Source: CAZLYX01 sp964563885
Lineage (GTDB): Bacteria > Pseudomonadota > Gammaproteobacteria > Burkholderiales > Neisseriaceae
DNA length: 23,451 nucleotides
Reading direction: 5' to 3'
NCBI GenBank assembly: GCA_964563885.1
Contig: CAZLYX010000031.1
Span: forward strand, 1 to 23,451
Shown here piece by piece: positions 1 through 6,698 of the stretch. A program made the translations under genes and the position numbers. How positions within the stretch are numbered: position 1 is the first letter of the stretch; each line of letters starts with the position of its first letter. The notes under the pieces were generated by a model, which saw only the letters and a program-made list of their open reading frames with translations, made no database searches and was not told the DNA's origin.

Positions 1-66
1 CTTTTTGAACCTCATGGCAATACTGCCACACAAATCGCCGATGACCTGAAGATTTTGTTAGAATAG
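1..66 (+). CDS. 3' end of an unidentified gene (partial)
   Basis: An open frame runs in from the window edge and ends at TAG, giving 21 residues (begins LFEPHGNTA, ends LKILLE). It is followed 15 bases later by an inverted uptake-sequence pair and then by hisG on the same strand, so it is the last part of the gene upstream of hisG. In many beta-proteobacteria murA lies upstream of hisG, but this tail does not look like the usual MurA C-terminus to me. I do not recognise the family, and the reading frame rests only on its position and lack of stops. Confidence 0.5.
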   Translation, partial: LFEPHGNTATQIADDLKILLE

Positions 67-81
67 CGTTTTATTGCCAAT

Positions 82-119
82 AGGCTACCTGAAAACTTAA
101 AAAACATTTCAGGTAGCCT
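82..119 (+). terminator. Inverted uptake-sequence pair, likely terminator before hisG
   Basis: AGGCTACCTGAAA at 82-94 is matched by its exact reverse complement at 107-119, giving 13 paired bases with a 12-base loop. It lies 15 bases after the upstream stop codon. There is no strong T tract after it. Inverted uptake sequences acting as intrinsic terminators are well known in Neisseria, so this is the likely role. Part of the transcription may read through into hisG. Confidence 0.65.
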
Positions 120-135
120 TATCAAGAGAGAAGAA

Positions 136-801
136 ATGTCTAACACCAAGCTGATCATCGCCCTTTCAAAAGGCCGTATTTTTGACGAAACCCTACCTTT
201 GCTTGCAGCTGCTGGTATTGTGCCTTCTGAAAATCCAGAAGAATCACGCAAACTGATTATTGGCACCAATCATCCCAATATTTCTTTGGTGATTGTGCGC
301 GCCTCAGATGTGCCAACCTATGTGCAATATGGCGCAGCAGACTTTGGCATTGCAGGTAAAGATGTATTGGTAGAGCATGGTGGCGAAGGCCTATATCAAC
401 CTTTAGATCTGCGCATTGCCAAATGCCGCATGATGGTAGCCGTGCGCAAAGGCTTCGATTATACAGCCGCTTCACAACCAGGCTGCCGTTTAAGCGTTGC
501 TACAAAATACCCTAGCATTGCTGCTGAGTTTTTCGCCAGCAAAGGCGTGCACGTTGATATTATTAAGTTATATGGCTCAATGGAATTAGCGCCGTTAGTA
601 GGATTATCTGATGCAATTGTTGATTTAGTATCAACAGGCAATACCCTTATCGCCAACAATTTAGAAGCCGTGGATCACATCAGTGACGTTTCCAGCCGCT
701 TAGTAATTAATAAAGCCGCGTTAAAAGTTAAATATCAAACCATCCAGCCCATCATTGATGCATTTGAGAGCGTTGTTCGTCAAGGTGATGAGTTGAAATA
801 A
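136..801 (+). CDS. hisG: ATP phosphoribosyltransferase catalytic subunit, short form
   Basis: Catalyses the first step of histidine biosynthesis, joining ATP and PRPP to give phosphoribosyl-ATP in the cytoplasm. The 221-residue length is that of the short HisG form, which lacks the C-terminal regulatory domain and works with HisZ. HisZ is not in this window. Recognisable family segments are the N-terminal LIIALSKGRI, the RASDVPTYV and DFGIAGKDVL blocks, and the SVATKYPSIA and GSMELAP segments of the second lobe. The PRPP-binding stretch is near residues 150-170 (DAIVDLVSTGNTL). The start is supported by a purine-rich AGAGAAG just upstream. hisD follows on the same strand after about 130 bases. 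Confidence 0.96.
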   Translation: MSNTKLIIALSKGRIFDETLPLLAAAGIVPSENPEESRKLIIGTNHPNISLVIVRASDVPTYVQYGAADFGIAGKDVLVEHGGEGLYQPLDLRIAKCRMMVAVRKGFDYTAASQPGCRLSVATKYPSIAAEFFASKGVHVDIIKLYGSMELAPLVGLSDAIVDLVSTGNTLIANNLEAVDHISDVSSRLVINKAALKVKYQTIQPIIDAFESVVRQGDELK

Positions 802-814
802 GGTAGCCTCTCGC

Positions 815-844
815 TTAATCACTGATTAATTTCATGGTGATTAA
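815..844 (+). repeat. Small inverted repeat between hisG and hisD
   Basis: TTAATCAC at 815-822 pairs with GTGATTAA at 837-844 around a 14-base loop. It follows a degraded uptake-sequence remnant (AGGTAGCCTC at 802-811) just after the hisG stop. A few A residues follow but no T tract, so it is a weak terminator candidate at best. The rest of this 132-base gap shows no clear promoter. Confidence 0.3.
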
Positions 845-933
845 AAAGCCATAACAAATCGGTCATGCTAATATCAATCACACTATTACCACTGTAAAAT
901 ATACAACCTAAATCCATTTCAAAAATAGGCTTT

Positions 934-2229
934 ATGATGAAACATTTAAATACTCAATCTGCTGATTTCCAAGCCAATTTGGAAGCGCTACTGGCATTTG
1001 AAACTGCACAAGATCCCAAAATTGATCAGGTTGTTACTGACATTTGTGCCGATATCCACAACCGTGGTGACGCAGCTTTAATTGAATACACCAATCGTTT
1101 TGATGGCACCAACGCACACAGCATGGCCGATTTAACCTTATCAGCTGCCGATTTGAAAAATGCATTTGATAGGCTGCCTGAAAGCGTTCAACACGCTTTG
1201 CAAACAGCGGCTAAACGAGTAGAAAGTTATCATCAACACCAAAAGCAAAGCTCTTGGAGCTATACCGATGAAGATGGCACGTTGCTCGGCCAGAAAATCA
1301 CCCCGTTAGATCGGGTTGGTATTTATGTACCAGGCGGTAAGGCTGCATATCCTAGCTCTGTAATCATGAATGCGATGCCTGCTCATGTGGCGGGTGTAGC
1401 AGAAATCTTTATGGTGGTGCCAACGCCTAAGGGCGAGCGCAATGATATTGTGTTGGCAGCGGCCTATATTGCTGGTGTTACCCAAGTGTTTACTGTAGGC
1501 GGCGCGCAAGCTGTGGCGGCGTTGGCTTATGGCACTGAAACCATTCCGCAAGTAGATAAAATCACTGGCCCAGGCAATGCTTATGTAGCAGCAGCTAAGC
1601 GTCGTGTATTTGGCGTGGTGGGTATTGATATGGTAGCTGGGCCTTCAGAAATCTTGGTAATTGCTGATGGTTCTACGCCCGCTGATTGGGTGGCGATGGA
1701 CTTATTTAGCCAAGCTGAACACGATGAAATTGCGCAATCTATTTTAATTGCCACTGATGCAGGCTACCTGAAAGAAGTAGAAGCCGCGATGGCAAAGCTA
1801 ATTGTTGATATGCCGCGTCGTGCCATTATTGAAGCTTCTTTAAGCAATCGTGGCGCGATGATTTTGGCCAAAGATTTAGACGAAGCCTGTGATATTGCCA
1901 ACTATATTGCGCCAGAACATTTGGAGCTTTCAGTGGCTAATCCTGAAGATTTAGTAGACAAAATCCGCCATGCTGGGGCTATTTTTATGGGTAAATACAC
2001 CAGCGAGAGTTTAGGCGATTACTGTGCAGGTCCAAACCACGTGCTGCCCACCAGCCGCACTGCCCGCTTTGCTTCGCCATTAGGTGTTTATGACTTTCAA
2101 AAACGCAGCAGCCTGATTCAAGTTTCAGAAAGTGGCGCACAAAAGCTGGGTAAAATCGCCAGCGTTTTGGCACATGGCGAAGGACTTACCGCCCATGCGC
2201 GCGCAGCAGAATTGCGTTTAAACGATTAA
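934..2229 (+). CDS. hisD: Histidinol dehydrogenase
   Basis: Carries out the last two steps of histidine synthesis, oxidising histidinol to histidine with NAD and a bound zinc ion. At 431 residues it has normal family length. Visible landmarks are GIYVPGGKAAYPSSV, the glycine-rich GGAQAVAALAYGT, TGPGNAYV and AGPSEILVIAD. Expected zinc ligands are present: Gln260 and His263 in SQAEHDE, Asp362 in GDYCAG and His421 near the C-terminus. The catalytic Glu328-His329 pair sits in APEHLE. Two ATGs lie in tandem (934 and 937); neither has a strong ribosome binding site, so the start may be one codon later. Two uptake-type 12-mers lie inside the gene, one of the AGGCTGCCTGAA type at 1171-1182 and one of the local type at 1761-1772. 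Confidence 0.97.
   Translation: MMKHLNTQSADFQANLEALLAFETAQDPKIDQVVTDICADIHNRGDAALIEYTNRFDGTNAHSMADLTLSAADLKNAFDRLPESVQHALQTAAKRVESYHQHQKQSSWSYTDEDGTLLGQKITPLDRVGIYVPGGKAAYPSSVIMNAMPAHVAGVAEIFMVVPTPKGERNDIVLAAAYIAGVTQVFTVGGAQAVAALAYGTETIPQVDKITGPGNAYVAAAKRRVFGVVGIDMVAGPSEILVIADGSTPADWVAMDLFSQAEHDEIAQSILIATDAGYLKEVEAAMAKLIVDMPRRAIIEASLSNRGAMILAKDLDEACDIANYIAPEHLELSVANPEDLVDKIRHAGAIFMGKYTSESLGDYCAGPNHVLPTSRTARFASPLGVYDFQKRSSLIQVSESGAQKLGKIASVLAHGEGLTAHARAAELRLND
1171..1182 (+). repeat. Uptake-like 12-mer AGGCTGCCTGAA inside hisD (other dialect)
   Basis: An exact match to what I recall as the Simonsiella-type dialect, differing from the local 12-mer at one base (G for A). It encodes part of RLPES in HisD. 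It could be a chance one-base variant of the local uptake sequence. Confidence 0.55.
1761..1772 (+). repeat. Uptake sequence inside hisD
   Basis: Exact AGGCTACCTGAA within the hisD coding strand, encoding part of AGYLKE. No inverted partner nearby. Confidence 0.85.
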
Positions 2230-2251
2230 TTAAATATTTGCTATACCCAAA

Positions 2252-2301
2252 AGACTACCTGAAGGTTTTAACGTTGTTAGAATCTTGTTTTCAGGTAGCC
2301 T
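2252..2301 (+). terminator. Inverted uptake-sequence pair after hisD
   Basis: A one-mismatch copy (AGACTACCTGAA, 2252-2263) faces an exact inverted copy (TTCAGGTAGCCT, 2290-2301). Flanking AAAA before and TTTT after extend the stem. It starts 22 bases after the hisD stop, and the run of T after the right arm fits an intrinsic terminator for hisD. Confidence 0.65.
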
Positions 2302-2350
2302 TTTGAGCTGACATTATTTAGTAACGGTTAATCTATCTTGTATTAAAACA

Positions 2351-2392
2351 GTAAAAAGGCTACCTGAAAATCATCTTTCAGGTAGCCTTTTA
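2351..2392. terminator. Second inverted uptake pair; bidirectional terminator of hisD and waaF
   Basis: GTAAAAAGGCTACCTGAAA is followed after a short loop by TTTCAGGTAGCCTTTTAC, giving about 18 paired bases. There are A residues on the left arm and T residues on the right, so each strand reads as a stem followed by U residues. It lies between the convergent genes hisD and waaF, only 25 bases from the waaF stop, and can serve both. Confidence 0.75.
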
Positions 2393-2417
2393 CATGTTGT
2401 TTGAGATTGATGTTGTT

Positions 2418-3440
2418 TTAAACGGGATGAATCTTTATTTCATGAGCTTTATCCCACACCATTTGCGGCGTGAGTTGATTCAAGCAATTGGTGTGCCCAA
2501 GCGGACATACGCGTTCAAAGCACGGGCTGCATTCTAAATTCAAGGTCGCCACTTTGGCTCGCTCGCTTAAGGGCGGTGTGTGATCAGGGCTGGATGAACC
2601 ATATACCGCCACCAAATTACACCCCAAAGCTGCTGCCACATGCATCAAACCACTATCGTTACACACCACAGTATTGGCGCACGCCAATAAATCTATTGCT
2701 TCGTCCAAGTTGGTTTTACCGCATAAATTCACACAAAGGCTACCTGAAAGATTGTTGATTTCAACCGCAATGTCGTCATCTTTATTTGAGCCAAACAACC
2801 AAACTTGCCAGCCTTCAGCCGTATAGCGGCGCGCCAATTCAGCAAAATGAGAAGCTGGCCAACGCTTTGCTGGGCCAAACTCCGCACCGGGACAAAATGC
2901 CAATACTGGCTTATCTCTATTTAGCTGGTGTTTTTGCAGCGCTGTTTGCTGGCTGATTGGATCAATATTGAATTGTGGATGGCTAGAGTGGCCATTAAAA
3001 CTTGCTTGCGTAGGATGTGCTAATGCAGTGTAACGATCTACCATCAAAGGCAGCGCAGCTTCATCGAGCTTGCGCATGTCATTTAGCATCAAATAGCGTT
3101 GTTCACCCACATAGCCCGTGCGCTGCTTTATGCCCGTGGCAGCGGCGACGATGGCTGATTTTAGTGAACCGGGCAACACAATCACTTGATCATAACCATT
3201 TTTCCCAAGCTGCCGACCAAGCTGCCAGCGTTGTTTGAGCGCCAAAGCACCATGACCAAATGGGTTTTCAATAATATGGTTTATTTCTGGCATCCGTGCA
3301 AACACCGCCATTGACCACTTGGGCGCAAACACATCAATCACACAATCAGGATGTAGCTCATGCAAGCGGCGATAGAGCGGCTGGGTCATCACACAATCGC
3401 CTATCCATGAAGGCGATATAATCAGAATTTTTTTAGCCAT
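2418..3440 (-). CDS. waaF: ADP-heptose:LPS heptosyltransferase II
   Basis: A family 9 glycosyltransferase that adds the second heptose to the LPS inner core on the cytoplasmic face of the inner membrane. The 340-residue protein begins with the Rossmann-type KILIISPSWIGD; Asp15 aligns with the catalytic aspartate of WaaC/WaaF. Typical WaaF segments follow: RTGYVGEQRY, the ADP-heptose region FCPGAEFGPAKRWP, CNDSGLMHVAAALG, and the cysteine-containing tail CSPCFERVCPLGHTNCL. The substrate is made by HldA and HldD, both encoded in this window. An uptake sequence sits inside the gene at 2737-2748 and another a few bases before the start codon. No normal Shine-Dalgarno is visible, so the tail of that repeat (GAAAG) may serve as the ribosome binding region. 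Confidence 0.95.
   Translation of the reverse strand: MAKKILIISPSWIGDCVMTQPLYRRLHELHPDCVIDVFAPKWSMAVFARMPEINHIIENPFGHGALALKQRWQLGRQLGKNGYDQVIVLPGSLKSAIVAAATGIKQRTGYVGEQRYLMLNDMRKLDEAALPLMVDRYTALAHPTQASFNGHSSHPQFNIDPISQQTALQKHQLNRDKPVLAFCPGAEFGPAKRWPASHFAELARRYTAEGWQVWLFGSNKDDDIAVEINNLSGSLCVNLCGKTNLDEAIDLLACANTVVCNDSGLMHVAAALGCNLVAVYGSSSPDHTPPLSERAKVATLNLECSPCFERVCPLGHTNCLNQLTPQMVWDKAHEIKIHPV
2737..2748 (+). repeat. Uptake sequence inside waaF
   Basis: Exact AGGCTACCTGAA on the plus strand, antisense to waaF, where it encodes part of LSGSL. Unlike the copies in hisD and sixA it is read in the opposite orientation. Confidence 0.85.
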
Positions 3441-3446
3441 GATGCT

Positions 3447-3458
3447 TTCAGGTAGCCT
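3447..3458 (-). repeat. Uptake sequence in the waaF translation start region
   Basis: TTCAGGTAGCCT on the plus strand, that is AGGCTACCTGAA reading toward waaF, ending six bases before the waaF ATG. It occupies the place where a Shine-Dalgarno would be. Confidence 0.8.
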
Positions 3459-3498
3459 TACAAATATGAGAGTTTATTTTAACTGAATTTTAAGCTCA

Positions 3499-3524
3499 AT
3501 AAAAAACGGCCTTAAAAAGACCGT
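3499..3524 (-). terminator. Intrinsic terminator downstream of the zinc-finger gene
   Basis: Read on the minus strand: ACGGTC, a short loop, GGCCGT, then a run of T. This gives a six-pair stem (one G-T pair) with a U tract. It lies 25 bases after the zinc-finger stop and before waaF, so waaF probably has its own promoter. It is unrelated to the local uptake sequence. Confidence 0.65.
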
Positions 3525-3548
3525 CATATTGATGCATATTAATATTGC

Positions 3549-3731
3549 TCAATGAGCACCTGCTTCACCTTCAAGCTGATACTTGGCGCCACAATATGGG
3601 CATTCAATAGTGCTATTAGATTGAATCGGCAAAAACACGCGCGGGTGGCCGCTCCATGCTTCTTCTTTAGAGCCCGAGCAATGCAGCGGCAAATCGTGCG
3701 GGGTAATCAAAATAGTATTGCTTTCACTCAT
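3549..3731 (-). CDS. Small CHCC-type zinc-finger protein
   Basis: A 60-residue protein of the zf-CHCC family, related to the zinc-binding part of the NDUFS6 subunit of respiratory complex I. Presumed ligands are visible: Cys18 (LHCSG), His29 (SGHPRVFLP) and the Cys44-Cys47 pair (CPYCGAKY). The bacterial role is not settled; I assign no reaction. The ORF fills the 3' part of the space between waaF and the bestrophin-like gene, and its start is preceded by AAAGGA. A TATAAT hexamer lies about 50 bases upstream at 3783-3788. Confidence 0.88.
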   Translation of the reverse strand: MSESNTILITPHDLPLHCSGSKEEAWSGHPRVFLPIQSNSTIECPYCGAKYQLEGEAGAH

Positions 3732-3782
3732 AGCGATTCCTTTGTTCGGTTATTGGGTGATACATGTTTACAGAATAGGCGG

Positions 3783-3788
3783 ATTATA
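3783..3788 (-). promoter_or_regulatory. Candidate -10 box for the zinc-finger gene
   Basis: TATAAT on the minus strand, 52 bases before the zinc-finger start codon. No good -35 hexamer is seen at 16-18 bases, so this rests on the -10 match alone. Confidence 0.3.
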
Positions 3789-3848
3789 CCGCAATTATGC
3801 GTTTAATGAGCACAGCAACAGTTGGAAAAATCTACAATAATGATGCGC

Positions 3849-4760
3849 CTACAACACTACAAATGCCTTAGATACTTTATCAACAGGTTGTGGCGGTGTG
3901 GTTTGTTCGCTCATTAAGCTTAATTGGGTTTCAATGGTGGTGCACATTTGTGACAACGCTAAATCATTTTCAGCGGTACCAAAAGGTTCGCTGATCTCAT
4001 CAACAATTTCATTAAGCGCCATAAATGTATAGCCAACAAAGGTAACCATTACTGGGGTAACCCAGCCAATAGTGTTTACCAAACCAAATGGCAATAAAAA
4101 ACAATAGCCATATACCGTTCGATTAAGCAGCACAAAATAAGCAAATGGTATGGGCGTATTGCTGATGCGTTCACAGGCAGCTTGTATGTGGGTTAACTCG
4201 TGAAGATCCTCATCCAGTGCTTTCCATTGCAGGCTGTCGATACTGCCCTCACGGTGCAACGCATGAATACGATCGCTTAATAACTGGGTAATTTTCAAAA
4301 CAGGGTACGGATATTCTGCTACCTCTTTTCCCAAAGCAGATGGCAAGATGCGTTTTAAATCTTCACTGGCATCTGAAAAACGCAATTGATGCCGCAAAGC
4401 ATGGGCAAACGCTATCACCAATAATGTGCTTTCCTTAGTTGCCGCACCAGCGGGCTGATCAAAACTCAATAATTTACGCACCAGCGAGCGCGATACCAGT
4501 ATTAATGCGCCCCAATGTTTACGTGCCTCCCAAAACCGATCATAAGCAGCGTTGTTACAAAAGCCATGGAAAATCGCCAAGGCAATGCCAAGCAAAGTAA
4601 ACATAGAAGCATTAAGCTGAACTTGGTTTAAGTTACTATGGAAATAAGCAATCAGTGCTGAAAAAATAAATAGGCCTAACAAGGGTTTCCATAATTTATA
4701 GAAAAAAGAACCTTGCAGGATATACATCATAGGCAGATGTTTTTTAGGGCGAATAATCAT
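3849..4760 (-). CDS. Bestrophin-like (YneE/UPF0187) anion channel family protein
   Basis: A membrane protein of the bestrophin family, whose bacterial members form pentameric ion channels; the physiological role here is unknown. Numbering from the ATG at 4760, the protein has 303 residues. It shows an N-terminal pair of hydrophobic segments (about residues 20-40 and 50-65), the signature AAYDRFWEARKHWG, a long cytoplasmic helical part, then a hydrophobic stretch followed by ALNEIVDEISEPFG, the second family signature. The frame is open up to 4808, but the upstream part overlaps a terminator hairpin (4791-4823) and is not typical of the family. I therefore prefer the start giving MIIRPKKHLP. 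An ATG at 4772 is also possible. No clear ribosome binding site decides this. Confidence 0.87.
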   Translation of the reverse strand: MIIRPKKHLPMMYILQGSFFYKLWKPLLGLFIFSALIAYFHSNLNQVQLNASMFTLLGIALAIFHGFCNNAAYDRFWEARKHWGALILVSRSLVRKLLSFDQPAGAATKESTLLVIAFAHALRHQLRFSDASEDLKRILPSALGKEVAEYPYPVLKITQLLSDRIHALHREGSIDSLQWKALDEDLHELTHIQAACERISNTPIPFAYFVLLNRTVYGYCFLLPFGLVNTIGWVTPVMVTFVGYTFMALNEIVDEISEPFGTAENDLALSQMCTTIETQLSLMSEQTTPPQPVDKVSKAFVVL

Positions 4761-4790
4761 AGCAACCAACATTTCTATCAAGAAAAGAAA

Positions 4791-4823
4791 GCCGTCTGCA
4801 AACCACAATCATTCGCAGACGGC
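4791..4823 (-). terminator. Terminator after ilvE built from a GCCGTCTG-type inverted repeat
   Basis: GCCGTCTGC at 4791-4799 and GCAGACGGC at 4815-4823 form a nine-pair GC-rich stem with a 15-base loop. On the minus strand it starts 19 bases after the ilvE stop and is followed by TTTCTTTTCTT, as expected of an intrinsic terminator. The core GCCGTCTG is that of the classical Neisseria uptake sequence GCCGTCTGAA rather than the local dialect, although the following AA is displaced by an inserted C. Confidence 0.7.
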
Positions 4824-4841
4824 CTACCGATATTCGGCGGA

Positions 4842-5771
4842 TTAGTCTACATAAGTCAACCAATGGTCGTATTTCGGGTTTTTACCTTGGACGATGTCGA
4901 AATAACGACTTTGGATTTCAGTAGTCAGCGGGCCACGCTCGCCAATACCGATTTCACGGCCATCAACTTCACGAATCGGCGTCACCTCAGCAGCAGTTCC
5001 CGTGAAAAACACTTCATCAGCAGCATACAATTCGTCACGAGTAATACGTTTTTCAATCACAGGTAAACCTATTTCTTCAGCAATCGCAAACACGCTGCGG
5101 CGAGTAATGCCATCTAGCGCCACATCTAGTGCTGGTGTATACATTTTGCCATCAGTAATCAAGAAAATATTTTCGCCCGAGCCTTCAGCCACATAACCTT
5201 GTGCATCTAATAAAATAGCTTCGTCATAGCCATCACGAGTAGCTTCTGTATTAGCCAGAATCGAATTTAAGTAGTTGCCATTTGCCTTGGCTTTAATCAT
5301 GTGAATATTAGGATGGTGACGCGTATAGCTGCTCACGCGCACACGAATGCCTCTGCGCATGCCCTCTTCACCCAAATAAGCACCCCAAGGCCAGGCAGCA
5401 AGCATCACTTGCACGTCATCAGGCGCAGGCGCTACCCCCAGTTTTTTAGAACCATAATAAGCCATAGGGCGAAAATAACATGAAGCTAAATTGTTGGCTT
5501 TCACCACATCAATGTGTGCTTGGTTAATTTCTTCTTGGCTGTATGGTAGCTTCATACCTAGGATTTTGGCAGAGGTAAACAAGCGTTTAGTGTGTTCTTG
5601 CAGGCGAAAAATAGCAGGGCCTTTAGGGGTTTCATAAGCTCGTACACCTTCAAAAACACCCATGCCGTAATGTAGCGTATGGGTTAATACGTGGACTTTA
5701 GCGTCGCGCCAGTCGACTAATTCGCCGTTGTGCCAGATTTTACCGTCACGATCATCCATTGTTAAAGCCAT
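4842..5771 (-). CDS. ilvE: Branched-chain amino acid aminotransferase
   Basis: A fold-type IV PLP enzyme that interconverts leucine, isoleucine and valine with their 2-oxo acids, in the cytoplasm. The frame is open to 5783, but GGAG at 5777-5780 lies six bases before the second ATG (5771), so that start (309 residues, MALTMDDRDG) is preferred. Landmarks are LHYGMGVFEGVRAY, the PLP lysine in KAKANGNYLNS (Lys162 from this start), the AEGSGENIFLI block, DGITRRSV, and the GTAAEVTPI phosphate-binding region. The length is normal. It is divergent from lapA across a 560-base gap and is followed by a strong hairpin. The bestrophin-like gene is next on the same strand. Confidence 0.95.
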   Translation of the reverse strand: MALTMDDRDGKIWHNGELVDWRDAKVHVLTHTLHYGMGVFEGVRAYETPKGPAIFRLQEHTKRLFTSAKILGMKLPYSQEEINQAHIDVVKANNLASCYFRPMAYYGSKKLGVAPAPDDVQVMLAAWPWGAYLGEEGMRRGIRVRVSSYTRHHPNIHMIKAKANGNYLNSILANTEATRDGYDEAILLDAQGYVAEGSGENIFLITDGKMYTPALDVALDGITRRSVFAIAEEIGLPVIEKRITRDELYAADEVFFTGTAAEVTPIREVDGREIGIGERGPLTTEIQSRYFDIVQGKNPKYDHWLTYVD

Positions 5772-5870
5772 TTTATTCTCCATATAGTGTTAGTTTTCTT
5801 CAGGTGAACACCGAAGACGAAATACGCAGCGAACAACCGATTGATTGCATAGGTTCGGCGATAGTAAATA

Positions 5871-5897
5871 GCTGCCTAAATTACGTTCAGGCAGCCT
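5871..5897 (-). repeat. Hairpin containing an AGGCTGCCTGAA-type uptake sequence
   Basis: GCTGCCT at 5871-5877 pairs with AGGCAGC at 5889-5895. The right side, TTCAGGCAGCCT at 5886-5897, is an exact complement of AGGCTGCCTGAA, a dialect that I associate with Simonsiella rather than the majority 12-mer of this window. Confidence 0.6.
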
Positions 5898-5958
5898 AAA
5901 AAGAGGTTTACTGAATGGTGACTATTATATAGGTGATAAGCAGCGTTTGAATAGTGGG

Positions 5959-6028
5959 AGGCTACCTGAAAAAAACTTAGCAGTAATAAAAATACTCAAC
6001 ACTAGCTGGATACTTTTCAGTTACCTTT
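5959..6028 (+). repeat. Uptake sequence with decayed inverted partner
   Basis: Exact AGGCTACCTGAA at 5959-5970. At about 6015-6028 TTTTCAGTTACCTT looks like an inverted copy with two changes. The pair is about 45 bases apart, so a decayed hairpin is possible. Confidence 0.6.
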
Positions 6029-6346
6029 TAAACTTGGGCAATGTACTCCCACGTTTGTGGTGTTCTTTTTAGTTTATAACTTTATTGCAGCCCATGTTTT
6101 GTTCAATAATATTTTCTAATTTCCCAATATTCTCTGGCTGATGATGTTTCCACAATTACTCACGCGCATGGCGCATGATACTGAAATGGGCGCTTTTTTT
6201 CTCATCACTAACGCATTGGCGTACCGCAAACCCATCAAATCGTTTAAACTAACGTCGCAAGCGATATGTTATGAAAGCCTATCTGCCCAGCCTTAACACG
6301 AGGCACTGCCTGTTTACGGCCTGTCGATCAAAACACGGAGAACCTG

Positions 6347-6691
6347 ATGAAAATTATTTCTAACATTATTAAGCTACTTATTTTACTGGTGTTTTTACTG
6401 CTGGCCGTCAGTAACACCCAAATCGTGCAATTTTTCTATTTACCGGGTCAAGAAGTTAATTTGCCATTGATTTTGGTTTTATTTGGTGCATTTGTGATTG
6501 GTGCTGTTTTCGGTATTTTCGCTACGTTTGGTCGTTTACTTCGCTTACGTAACGAAAATAACCGCTTGCGTGCAGAAGTAAGAAAATCTGTTCGTCCAAG
6601 CGAGCAAGACTTGGCCGCATCGCCACCGGTGGTTACACCTACCAATATTGTTACGCTACCCAGTATTTCTGAGCCAGTTAAAAAGGAATAA
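6347..6691 (+). CDS. lapA: LPS assembly protein LapA (DUF1049)
   Basis: A 114-residue inner-membrane protein of the LapA/YciS family. In E. coli it partners LapB in controlling LPS assembly and the turnover of LpxC. Two hydrophobic segments span about residues 5-24 and 38-62, followed by a charged helical stretch rich in Arg, Asn and Glu (66-85) and a proline-rich tail. GGAG lies six bases before the ATG. lapB starts 7 bases after the stop, the usual pairing, which supports the assignment. Confidence 0.92.
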   Translation: MKIISNIIKLLILLVFLLLAVSNTQIVQFFYLPGQEVNLPLILVLFGAFVIGAVFGIFATFGRLLRLRNENNRLRAEVRKSVRPSEQDLAASPPVVTPTNIVTLPSISEPVKKE

Positions 6692-6698
6692 ACAATAG

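Larger units (their letters stand above)
5772..6346. other. Gene-poor region between ilvE and lapA
   Basis: About 570 bases with no intact gene. It contains, in order: the ilvE ribosome binding site; a small hairpin with an AGGCTGCCTGAA-type 12-mer (5871-5897); a local uptake sequence at 5959-5970 facing a decayed inverted copy near 6015-6028; then about 320 bases in which a minus-strand frame (about 6246-6030) reads as protein-like sequence broken by in-frame stops. GGAG of the lapA ribosome binding site closes it at 6337-6340. In many proteobacteria rpsA and ihfB precede lapA; neither is recognisable here. Confidence 0.6.

Noticed and set aside
4761..4808. N-terminal extension of the bestrophin-like protein
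   Set aside because: It runs into the terminator hairpin after ilvE and adds residues not typical of the family; the MIIRPKKH start is more like homologs.
5772..5783. ATG at 5783 as the ilvE start
   Set aside because: It overlaps the GGAG that serves the ATG at 5771; the later start has ideal spacing.
6270..6365. Short plus-strand open frame (starts MKAYLPSLN) running into lapA
   Set aside because: It overlaps the lapA start in another frame, has no ribosome binding site and looks like chance.
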